A DNA stretch of 64,000 nt. It comes from Choristoneura fumiferana (Eukaryota > Arthropoda > Insecta > Lepidoptera > Tortricidae). Of the stretch, positions 1 to 9,449 are shown one piece after another. A model generated the notes under the pieces. The model was not told the origin of the DNA. It ran no database searches and saw only the letters and a program-made list of their open reading frames with translations. Each line of letters opens with the position of its first letter. Position 1 is the first letter of the stretch. The translations under genes were made by a program, and so were the position numbers. The DNA is taken from positions 9,020,047-9,084,046 of the forward strand of contig NC_133494.1 in NCBI RefSeq assembly GCF_025370935.1. Reading direction: 5' to 3'.

Positions 1-250
1 TGAGAGCGAAACAGATGTCGCTAGTGCTGCTGCTTAAGTAGCGTAGTAGAAAAAAGCAACCTGAGATTATGTGTGCATAGGAGAAATTCGTGTCTGTACT
101 CCTGGCCAGTGGTAGTGTAGGGGTATGGCACGCAGCACGGAATGCTGAGGACCTGGGCTCGATTCCCAGCGCTGGTCTCTTTTTCTGGTTTTTCTGTGCA
201 TCCATGTCTCAGTTTTTATTTTCAATATTTCCGGAGATATTCACTCCGAA
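1..250 (+). repeat. tRNA-like interspersed repeat, truncated by the window edge
   Basis: A tRNA-like domain at 101-178 has A-box-like GGTAGTGTAGGGG and B-box GGCTCGATTCCC, with a T stem of CTGGG/CCCAG. The flanking sequences on both sides match the copies at 54600-55005 (minus) and 55040-55245 (plus), including GAAATTCGT just upstream and TCTGGTTTTTCTGTGCATC downstream. It is therefore a mobile SINE-type repeat, not a working tRNA gene. Confidence 0.75.
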
Positions 251-298
251 AGTTCAAAAAAATGTGTCCTTCCCATACAAACATACAGACATTCTTCC

Positions 299-482
299 AC
301 CATCATCATCATCATCAGCCCAGCCTATATATATATATATATACGTTTCACTGCTGCGCACAGGCCTCCTCTCAGAATGAGAGTCATTGGGCCGGAGTTC
401 CCACGCGAGCCCAGTGCGGATTGACAACTTCACACACAGTGCGGTTTGTGCAGGTTTCCTCACGATGTTTTCCATCACCATC
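299..482 (-). repeat. Partial tRNA-derived SINE (3' half)
   Basis: A (CAT)n run followed by CAGCCTATATA...CAGGCCTCCTCTCAGAATGAG and TTTCCTCACGATGTTTTCC. This is the reverse complement of the 3' half of the SINE seen complete at 32314-32610. An AT microsatellite (about 325-343) interrupts the start. Confidence 0.7.
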
Positions 483-884
483 AAACTTGGATTTTACAAT
501 CCGATTTTTATGTTTTTTCCCTCATAAATTCAAGCTTTATTGTCAAAAACTTAGATTGGAATAATAGAGGTAATAAAATAAATAAGTACCCAAATATTTA
601 CCCACTTTATTGGTAAACACGAATCTAACACGCGACAAGTAGGGTAGAGCCGATACCGTATTGACGTCACAGAATTCCAATTTATGGGGTCCCATTTATT
701 GGTTGAGGGAGTTCAATCAGATAATTATTTTACGCTCTACGACAAATTTTCTCGCAGCTGCGACCGGCGATAACGGACAGGGACTAGCTTTATAGAAGCA
801 TCCTTGGTACTTTCAGTATTTTTCTTATTAACCTATTATTATTTCTATTTTTTTTTTCGTTGTAACGATCCTTTGGGAATATCG

Positions 885-1040
885 TTATAAAAAGTAGCCT
901 ACCACCTATATGTTATTCCTGGCGTCCAGCTATCTAGGTATGTATTAAATTTCATCCCAATCCATCCAGCGTGAATTTATAATAAATGCGTACCTATTTA
1001 CGAACGTAGGTATGTTACTTACTTTCGCATTTATAATTAA
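885..1040 (+). repeat. Fragment of a dispersed repeat (AAAGTAGCCTA family)
   Basis: The stretch AAAAGTAGCCTA, then a segment ending TTTCATCCCAATCCATCCAGCG and TCGCATTTATAATTA, matches the longer copy at 47200-47580 and a fragment at 18825-18930. I associate this sequence with the 3' end of a lepidopteran LINE, probably RTE-like; the classification is from memory and uncertain. Confidence 0.5.
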
Positions 1041-1381
1041 GGTGAATGTAAGGAGGCACTGTTGGCTGATAATAGAGCCTCTTATTTAGAAAGCAGTTGC
1101 CCGCGCCTCCATCTGCAAATAATTCTTTTATCGGCTCAAAGGTTTACGTCTAAAGAGGCAGACAGAGTTACTTTCGAATTTATAACAGCGTGAATATGGA
1201 CTTAGAATCAATTGGTACCTAATAGAAAATAAACTGCAGCAACCCCTAGCCAGGAGCAAGATTATTTGAACAGTAAGTAACAAACCTTTTGCTATTGTCG
1301 TATCGTGTGGGCGGGTGCTGAAAATTGAATGCATTCTAGCGCTTAATAGATATTAAGCCATGCCGGCTGCGTTTCCAGCAA

Positions 1382-1414
1382 TATAAAAGGCGTCCGCCGC
1401 TCTCCACAGTCAGT
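1382..1414 (+). promoter_or_regulatory. TATA box and initiator of the Arg-rich gene
   Basis: TATAAAAG lies at 1382-1389 and an arthropod-type initiator TCAGT at 1410-1414, with the predicted start A at 1412, 30 bases below the first T of the TATA box. This spacing is that of a strong focused insect promoter. It predicts an 81-base 5' UTR before the ATG at 1493. TATA plus Inr is common in tissue-specific, highly expressed genes; applying that to this gene is inference. Confidence 0.75.
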
Positions 1415-1492
1415 AAGAGGACAACCGTGAAAGGGGAACTTCTACTACTTATTGCGAAAGAAGAAATCAACACATAAACGGCTCCTGTGACT

Positions 1493-4432
1493 ATGCATAA
1501 CTGGCGTTTTCTGCTCCTTGCCTTTGTCGCGGTAATCCAGCCGATTGCTTCATACATTGAGCGAGGGCTCGTTGATGGAAGGCAGCAGCGCTGTGACTAT
1601 CGAACGGCATCTGTGCTGCGCGATCCGGGACTCCACTTTCATGGAACTCATCGTTTTTCCAAACCAGCTGTGGAAGATCGCCGCTTAAACCAAAGAGCAG
1701 ACATTCGCGAAATTCACCGAAATGAAGTAAAGAAGGAATCGTCTGGCACCCTCGAAAGGGGTGAAAGCACATTAACTAGGCTTGGTAGGGCTTCGCAGAC
1801 AGAGTCCCGTTTCGCCAGAGACGGTGTTGTTCTGCGTCAGGAATATCGGTGGTCTCAATTCGGTGACTCTCGCAAAGAGCGCGACCAAGAATTTCGAGGT
1901 GAACGACCCACAAACATTTACGCAAATCACCGGGCTCGCCTCGATAGCCACCTTTCCAGCAACAGATTGACTGAAGATGACAGCCGATCTCAATTCCGAA
2001 TTAACGATAGGCTTTCAATGGATCGCCAACGGGACACACGCGCAAATCGAGACAATACACAGACGCACCGATCTCAAGAAACTCGAGAGATACGCGTGTC
2101 CGACTGGGAGAGGAATGACATAACTAGCTCCAGTCGGATTGCCCGTCGTATCGCAAGGGACAATGCTCAAAGGATGGATACGAAGCGCTCCGAATCTAGA
2201 CTTCAAGTTAACCGCAATGCAAATCACGGTACTCTGGATCAACGCTTCATGAACAGAGAAATAACGAGCTCTTCGGTTTCGAACATTAGGGTAAACCGGG
2301 CTTATAATAACGACGAGTTACGTATGGGGCGCGCCACTCATGCTACGCAATCACTTGATCGTGATGAACGTCGAAACACTCAATTCCGGCAATCTGTCGT
2401 TGAGCATACACAGCAGCGAGATATTCACCGTGGCCGAGTTGCTAATAACCGGGACAGCGTCTCAGCAGACCAGAGAAACATCCGCCAAGCTACTGCTCGC
2501 GGTAAGACAGCCAACCTACGATCGTCAGATCATCGAACTTCAGAAAGTCGACGAGAAGTAAATCGAAGGGACTTTAGCTCACTAGGACGTGACCAATCTG
2601 TTGAACGTCGTCTAGAAAGTCGTCGTGCTGGAAGGGATACTAGACGTGCAAAAGAGATAAGACTTGTGGAGAATCGCGTGTCTCAAAATGCACGTCGAGA
2701 TTCTCGGATCTTAGAATGTGAACGATCGGTAGAAAACCGAAGAGACGTAAGGGATACTCGAGGTATGGAGAGGAATTTGCAATCACTCGAACGTGTCGCT
2801 GAAACTCGAAGAGATGCTCGATCAGCCGATCGCGACAGGGTTTCTAACAATCGCCAAGAATTTCGAAACATCTACAGAGAGTCTCGAACAATTATGACGA
2901 ATCCTGCTGGTATCAATAGAGATCGTGACTTTGAACGTAGCATTGAAACCAGATGCACATCTCACAAAAATAATAAGGATTCCTGCACAATAAACAAGGA
3001 ACGATCAACGAATCGTGAAATGGCCAACCGGGATTACGAAAGCGTGGCTATGGCTAGAGCATTATCAGCGGATCGCTTTGCCGAAAATCGCAGGAACACA
3101 CGCAATTTTGTACGAGATTACCGAATCACGGGGCTCGAGCGAGCTACGGATAATCAAAGAGACACTCGAAATGTCGCAAGAGAGGCTCAACTTGAGCGGA
3201 ATCGTATCGCGGAAATAAATACTCGGACGATCTTTAAGGACATTGGCTCTATTGAAAACGAACAATCACAACTTAACCGACGAGATAACCGAAATACTCA
3301 ACACCGAATAGCCAGAGTCGAATATAATAACAGAAGAGATGCTCGAAATGTTCAAGAACGAGCTCGCTCAGTAGAACGTGCCATTACTCACCAACGAAAC
3401 ACTAGAGAAAATGAAAAAGATGTGCGCAATATTAGACTTAATCGATTTTCAGAAGCCCAAAATAGCCGGAATACCCATGGTGAATCCCGAGGCCGTGCAG
3501 CATTATTCAAATCTCAACGTGAGAGGCAACATGGCACAATTGGAGAAGATTGCATCAACGCTCACCAAAGAGCGATTCGCAACGTTGAAACGAATGTACG
3601 CTTAGTCAGAGCAGAAAAATTGCTAGAAAGCCGAAATGACATACGCAAAGTAGACAGAGATTCTAGAATGTTCCGCTCTGAACGACTAGGAGAGAATAGA
3701 CGAGAACGCTCTTCAGAAAATCGTAGGGAGATACGTAATGCCGAAAAAGACACCCGTACCGCGCGTACTGAAGAAATGAGGAGAGTAGAAACAAGGATTA
3801 TAAACACAGCACGATCTCGTGATGTTTCCAAGGAGCGCAGGAATCACAGAATGACGGAACATCTGAATATGCGTAACACACAGCTTGACAGACGTAGTCG
3901 GTCAGTCCAACAAGAATCTCGAGCTGAGAGCCGTCATACGTTTGAGAGAAATAATGAACAACTGGAGCGCGGAAAGGTAGAGTCTCCAACACGGAAACGA
4001 GAGTTCCTCAGCATGACCAGGAACCCAAGCCAGTATGAAAACGAAGCCTCTATAATGAACTGGCAGTATATCTTTTACACTCTACAGGGGCTTTACATTT
4101 GCGGAATCCTAACACAGCTTATGAACGAAAATAGTGCCGTCAAGAAAACAAGGTAAGAACCTCTAATCAATTTCCTATATTTTAGACAATTTACAATCTG
4201 CAACTCTCGCTGATATTGTTCGTCTTTTTGGGAAATTACCAACTGAATCTCTCTCAAAACACTGGCATACTATCGTAAAAAACATATGACATCGTAAAAA
4301 ATAAATAAAAAGAGTTGCAAAATACTGTTTAGAAATCATGTTTTAAAATTTCTAAAAATAAAACATTTTTTTTCTCATTTCAGGGCATTCTCTTGGTGGT
4401 CGGCACCTCAGCAACCCATCAAAGTGGATTAG
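1493..4432 (+). CDS. Secreted arginine-rich repeat protein, function unknown
   Basis: Two coding exons, 1493-4152 and 4384-4432, joined by a GTAAGA...TTTCAG intron; the split codon AG|G keeps frame and gives 902 residues. I chose the ATG at 1493 because it begins a clear signal peptide (MHNWRFLLLAFVAVIQ, cleavage near residue 20) behind a TATA/Inr promoter; the GTG two codons upstream is not a eukaryotic start. Residues about 30-850 are low complexity: Arg is the commonest residue, with Asn, Glu, Ser and Asp, in degenerate units of roughly 14-18 residues such as SVENRRDVRDTR or FAENRRNTRNFVRD. There are few cysteines. Near the C terminus is a hydrophobic stretch (about 856-877, YIFYTLQGLYICGILTQL), then a tail from exon 2 ending SWWSAPQQPIKVD. 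I recognise no family. Secretion is well supported. A structural role, for example in silk, cuticle or chorion, is only a guess from composition and promoter type. The last hydrophobic stretch could instead anchor it in a membrane. Confidence 0.8.
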
Positions 4433-4565
4433 ATGATCTACATAAAAAAATATCAAATACTAGAATTAACATGTGGTAGACGTTTAGATGGATGTAGTTT
4501 CAGTAGAGGTCTTTGCAGCTTCATAGATATGAATTTGTGTAACCAACTTTTATGTATTACTTAGA

Positions 4566-4571
4566 AATATA
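4566..4571 (+). terminator. Possible variant poly(A) signal of the Arg-rich gene
   Basis: AATATA, a weak variant of AATAAA, lies 134 bases after the stop at 4432. No perfect AATAAA occurs on this strand before the convergent CacyBP gene ends at 4725. The call is tentative. Confidence 0.3.
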
Positions 4572-4664
4572 TTGACCCGTTATTATTATGTGTTTAATTC
4601 ATATTTTAGATTCTAAATAGCAATCATTATTATCTAAAAAATCAAAAAAATATGTTGAAATGAT

Positions 4665-4670
4665 TTTATT
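4665..4670 (-). terminator. Poly(A) signal of CacyBP
   Basis: AATAAA on the minus strand, 55 bases after the CacyBP stop codon. The two convergent genes therefore end within about 250 bases of each other. Confidence 0.65.
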
Positions 4671-4724
4671 GTTTATCCTTAGAATTAAAATGAACCTTAA
4701 AATCTACAATCATGCGCAGAACAC

Positions 4725-6802
4725 CTACAGTTCCAATGTATCTGTCTTTTTCTTCTGTTGTCCTTCATACCAGGCTTTTGATATCATTCGCTTCATTTCG
4801 TCGTCCCCAGTTTCATACCTAAAACAGACAATAATAAGACTGAGTTTAAGATAAAAGCTCTAATATAAAAATGGTGCTTAAGTCAAAGTATGTGATAATG
4901 GAAAAATCGTATCGGTGACAAAAGGGTTCAGTTACTTCCTGTTAATTTACAGACAGATTTAGCAGGAGGCTGCTCGGATTCACCCGGTTAGTGGAGAAAT
5001 TCTCATATTTATAGACTAGAGACAATGACAAGTATTAACTTACATGTTTTTCATTAGACCCATGATAGATTCCTGAGGATCTTTCTTGTCCATATCATCA
5101 GTTTTAAAGCGATTTTTGTGTTGATCGTCAGCTTTCTTCTCCAATCCAGTCATGTGGGACCATTTCACGTTTGGATGAACCTTAGCAAGGAAGACAACCA
5201 CCATATCTAAAAAAGAAAATTTTGGTTATTATCTTACCTATCCCTAATGATTATTATAAATGCAAAAGTAACACCTCTTGCGTGTTACCTCTTCATACCT
5301 ACACAACCGAACAAATATAGATAAAATTTTATATAAAGATAGTAGAGGACAAAGGATAGTTTATATCCTAGAAAATGGCATAGTTCTTGTATGACAGAGA
5401 TAAACAAATAAATGTTATCCATGAAATAGCAGGCAACAGCTAGTAAAGCATATGTAAACAAATCAAAAGTCAAAATTTATATAGGTATATTTTTTTTTTA
5501 TTATATTGTATTGGGTAAAAACATTCCAACAGAAAGTTATCTTTCCAGATAACTTGTTTTTACCCAATGCCAGTTAAGATTAAAATTTGCAGTGGGCACA
5601 TTGAAGATGTCCTCCATGTTTTGTCAACAAAGGTCACAAAGGTGAACCTTTCGGCTTGTTTTTTATGTGCCCTAATATGGCTGGCAAAGCCAAACTTTGT
5701 TTTAAGTGGGCACATTATTATAAATACAGTCAAAACCATTTATAACAACATTGAAGGGACAGTAATGTTTAGTTGTTAAACATGGTTGGTTGTTATAACT
5801 AGTGTTATTTTGGAATATATCATTGGTGATACTGCAATACCGCATAACTATCATTTTCTATAATGTATAATTTTCACTGCACTAACAGTACTGACATTGT
5901 ACATACTGCATATGCAGTATTGCAGTATCACCGACGATCCAATAAGCCATTAAAACTGGTGTCACTAAAAATTATCTTGTAAAGCTTTATCTACACAAGC
6001 AATAACACACCAGTTTTCTGCTTCCAATGACTGGTCAAAACAACTATGGGCTCAAGCAGGTTGTTGATGGTAAGCACATAGTCTTTGCCCTCCAGGTCGT
6101 CCACGTGCAGCTCCATGGAGCGGTCAGTCAGCTTGCAATACACACGCTCCTTTGGGATACTCTGCACATTTTTTAATGTGACAAACACTTTGACATATTT
6201 GTCGGATTGATCCCAGCCTGAAATTGGACAATTTTATTTTCGTATATTTGTGATACATAGGTTTATAAGAACCGAAACTTAAGCAAACTTTTTAAAGGAG
6301 GGGTGCCTATTTTGTAAATAGTCAAAAGTTATTGCAGGAAAAAAGGGTAATTAGCTGTTTAATATAGAGTTAATAATATACTAACAATACTACCTTAGTT
6401 CTCATTAAAAAAAAACAATAATTACCATATCCATTCAATTTGATTTGATAGCGCTTCTGTGGGGCAGCAGAGGTAGTGGGTGCTGAAACTTCGGACTTAG
6501 CAGCTGGCTGCGCACTTTGTTCCTTTTCTTTTAAAGCAATCAATTCAGTTTCTAGTTTACGAATTTCCAACGACACAATGTCCTGCACCCTCTTACGTTT
6601 TGCTAGTTTCAGCAATTCGTTAAGCTCGTCGATATCGCTCCGTAACTATTGAATTAAAACAGAATTAATTAGCGGTTTTAAAGCAAGCTAATATTCTAAT
6701 AAGCAAGAATAAGTAAGTACAGATAAAAAGAACAAGCCGAACGTTTAAATATTTATTTGCAAGCAAACACGCGCTTTTTACCTCGTTAAATTTTGTAGAC
6801 AT
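4725..6802 (-). CDS. CACYBP: Calcyclin-binding protein / Siah-interacting protein (CacyBP/SIP)
   Basis: Five coding exons on the minus strand: 6782-6802, 6426-6645, 6011-6217, 5044-5206 and 4725-4818. All junctions are GT-AG and keep frame, giving 234 residues against 228 in human. Exon 1 is only MSTKFNE. The N-terminal helical hairpin (residues 8-60) has the family KRKRVQDIVSLEIRKLETE pattern. The CS domain runs from about residue 74 to 165 and contains YGWDQSDKYVKVFVTL and the INNLLEPI core. The C-terminal SGS region carries SIMGLMKNMYETGDDEMKR. In the family, CacyBP bridges Siah1 to Skp1 in a beta-catenin-degrading ubiquitin ligase and binds S100 proteins. It acts in cytoplasm and nucleus. 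Intron 3 (5207-6010) holds two small palindromes, and the long exon-less stretch there is not a break in the gene. The identity is secure. Confidence 0.93.
5510..5568. repeat. Perfect nested hairpin in CacyBP intron 3
   Basis: Outer arms ATTGGGTAAAAAC and GTTTTTACCCAAT (13 bp each) enclose an inner stem AGTTATC/GATAACT. A second inverted repeat with arms around GGTGATACTGCAATAC follows at about 5822-5936. Both look like small MITE remnants. Confidence 0.6.
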
Positions 6803-7325
6803 ATTTGCCTCTAGTGAAGGTGGAAACTAGAAGTAGAAAGTTATTCTTTTCTCTCTGAATTGAGAAGAAAAACGATATATATAATGGAATAATTTCTTCT
6901 TTTATCTGCCAGAACTTAGAAATTGCTGGAACGCCGCCCGACCGACACACACACACACAATGGCCAAATTGCAAATGTCAAATTGTCAATGTCACTGGCA
7001 GATGTTCGAACTGATGACAGTTCAGAAAAATATAGCACGTATCATAATAGGCCTAAAGTTCTATTTTCTAATACACTAACTACGCTCGATATTTTTAGAA
7101 GTACAATTTAGTGACTAGCGTTTTTAACAAACTCTCAAATACGTTTGAAAAGGGTGACACTATTTACCGGCCGTAATTTAGCTCAGCCGGCCTCAGACAT
7201 GGCGTTAATGCTTTTCAGGTTGGCTGATGTGACAAGGAATTAGTTATTATCAATTGTGAGATGATTTTTTTTTCTGGTTAGTTAATGTTTTGCCCTATGG
7301 GCTAATGTGACAAATTTGTACGTTG

Positions 7326-8077
7326 TAGAGGTGGGTAAATCCGGATCTGAAGATTCAAAAGAGTCAGATCCTCAAGCGGATCCGAATCCCTTAATGACTC
7401 CTTTCAAATCTTATTGACTCCGGAGTTACTAACTCCGACTGGATCGAGCGGCTCGCCTCGCTCGTGATCGCCGTCACGCTCACTCACACTGACTCGCTCC
7501 GTCCGTCTGCTTTCGCTCTCGCTCGGCTCGGATCGGATCGGCAGGGCTACTACGAAACTCGAAGTTCATATCGTACCGTCCCTCTCGCTCTCGTATTAAA
7601 TAGTATAAGTGTCAGAGGGACCGCACAACACGAACTTCGATTTTGGAGTTTCGTAGTAGCCCTGCGGATCGGATCTTAGACTTGGATCTTATTATCTATG
7701 TTTGGTTGGTCGGTTCGGTTCGGTTCGGTTCGGTTCGGTTCGTAGTAGCCCTGCGGATCGGATCTTGGACTTGGATCTTATTATCTATGTTTGGTTGGTC
7801 GGTTCGGTTCGGTATTCGGACTTGGACTAACGAACGAATCTTTCTCTCTCTCACGAATCTGTACTTCAGTTCAGTCAGCGGGTGGGGCACCGCAGTACCG
7901 TACCGACACCGGCCGACCGAACCGAGCCGGGGCGGATCGGCCATAGACAAATTAATAATCGCTCGAAAGAACCGGAGTCAATAAAGGAGTCGGATTCAAT
8001 AAGCGGATTCGGTACCGACACCGGAGCTGGATCTAGTGAGTCAGATCACTTCGCGGAGTTGAGATTACCCATGTCTA
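7326..8077. mobile_element. Non-autonomous hAT element with 8-bp target duplication
   Basis: The left end TAGAGGTGGGTAA and right end TTACCCATGTCTA are inverted repeats of the hAT type. Flanking octamers GTACGTTG (7318-7325) and GTACGTTA (8078-8085) match at 7 of 8 bases, which is the duplication length of hAT transposition. No transposase is encoded. The interior is itself composite: a GCAGGGCTACTACG MITE at 7541-7665, a GGTTC pentamer microsatellite (about 7707-7740) and a tandem copy of the MITE edge plus GGATCGGATCTTRGACTTGG (7651-7717 and 7741-7807). Confidence 0.8.
7541..7665. mobile_element. GCAGGGCTACTACG palindromic MITE, copy 1
   Basis: About 125 bases, with ends GCAGGGCTACTACGAAACTC and its near-perfect inverse, enclosing GTCCCTCTCGCTCTCGTATT and GTCAGAGGGACCG, which also pair. 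Other copies lie at 8166-8283, 8302-8424, 15188-15319, 20404-20533, 40458-40590 and 48247-48394. None has coding capacity, and the autonomous source is not in the window. Confidence 0.8.
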
Positions 8078-8129
8078 GTACGTTACGGCACGCTGTAACT
8101 CAAAATATGTAATATAAGCGTCCCTATGA

Positions 8130-8424
8130 CGCATGACACGAACTTCGAGTTTCGTAGTAGCTCTGCTGGGCTACCACGAAACTCGAAGTTCGTATCGTAC
8201 CGTCCCTGTCGCTCTCTTACTAAAATAGTATAAGTGTCAGAGGGACCGCCTGACACGAACTTCGAGTTTCGTAGTAGCCCTGCTGGCTAAAAGCTGCAGC
8301 AGCAGGGCTACTACGAAACTCGAAACTCAAAGTTCGTGTTGTGCGGTCTCTCTGACACATACTATTTAATACGAGAGCGAAAGGGACGGTACGATACGAA
8401 CTTCGAGTTTCGTAGTAGCCCTGC
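8130..8424. mobile_element. Cluster of GGGCTACTACG MITEs (one half copy, two full copies)
   Basis: A half copy ends at about 8166, followed directly by full copies at 8166-8283 and 8302-8424. The two full copies are separated by 18 bases and lie in opposite internal orientation (AAATAGTATAAGTGTCAGAGG against its complement). The cluster sits just outside the hAT element, suggesting a preferred landing zone or local duplication. Confidence 0.75.
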
Positions 8425-8624
8425 AGCTCGGCACAAGGATTTCTGAGTGGCCGTCTACATCCCTGGGATAAATTAAATACATATTACTATGATAGCTATA
8501 CGCTATAGCTATACGCAGAATTCATTGTAATAATGTAAAGCGGCAATTGCATTAAGTTAATCGCCGCATGCAACATTGAGAACACGATAAACATTGCACA
8601 GAAGACAACAGCTGCAGCCTGCAA

Positions 8625-8735
8625 ATATCCGTGTAAAATTACAGCTTTCTAGCATTGATAGTCCCTGAGCAAACAGACAGACATGGCGAAACTATAAGGG
8701 TTCCGTTTTTGCCACTTTGGCTCCGGAATCAACAC
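8625..8735 (-). repeat. Fragment of the AGGGTTCCG dispersed repeat
   Basis: The reverse complement carries GGCAAAAACGGAACCCTTAT, TTTCGCCATGTCTG and CAGGGACTATCAATGCTAG, matching the larger copy at 35476-36142. Confidence 0.65.
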
Positions 8736-9361
8736 TATTTCTAACATGGGCTACTTTTTATCTAGGAAAATGCGAAATTCCCATAGCATGTGTCCTTACT
8801 TATTTAAGTAACTACATAAATAATGTTTCCTAGTGAACTCTGTTGCTGTTTCAATATGATACGAGTATGAGTATCCATATTTATCTTTGATCTGAGGAAC
8901 TAAGCTTAGGTATTTTCTGTCTATCATGATCACGATTAGAAAGACCAAGTGGCTGACTAAGTGGGCCAATAGCACAGAATAAGTAATCCAATAAGTAGGT
9001 AAATGTGAAACTGGTCTAGGCAAAAGGGTAACCAGGGTAGGGTAACACTAAAACGCTAAAAAAGCTACAACTTTTCTATTTTTGTGTCTAGTATTTATTA
9101 TTTGTTTTATTTTGATCCAAAGACGATTACAATAGCCACAGACATAATATTATGAGTGCAGAAGCTTATGATAGCGAAACCGTACCGCCGCGTCGTGATC
9201 AAAGACTGTTTTAATAATTAACATTAGAGCCTTGGCACATCGCGTCTTTTAAACGCACGTTTTCTTTCCATAGAGCAGCCATGCAACTTGCGAGCGTATC
9301 GCGTTTGTATCGCGCGTCGATGGTGCGTTAAAAAAGGCGGTATGCAGACGCTCTAAGATAT

Positions 9362-9367
9362 TTTATT
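9362..9367 (-). terminator. Poly(A) signal of ING3
   Basis: AATAAA on the minus strand 83 bases beyond the ING3 stop codon. It lies at the edge of a weak inverted repeat (about 9224-9358) that may be a decayed MITE. Confidence 0.6.
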
Positions 9368-9449
9368 ATAGAATATGGTCACTAATCAATGATTAAATAT
9401 TAATTTTCTTTGAGCACAGCGGCAAGTTAGGTTTAAACAATTAAAATAA

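Noticed and set aside
101..178. Functional tRNA gene
   Set aside because: The cloverleaf is imperfect, U33 is missing in the loop, and the flanks are repeated at two other loci, so it is a SINE-type repeat.
1487..1492. GTG upstream of the Arg-rich gene ATG as a start codon
   Set aside because: Eukaryotic initiation would use the ATG at 1493, which directly begins the signal peptide.
1491..3992. Many frames on both strands overlapping the Arg-rich gene
   Set aside because: They are shadows produced by its biased codon composition; none has a promoter, splice sites or family resemblance.
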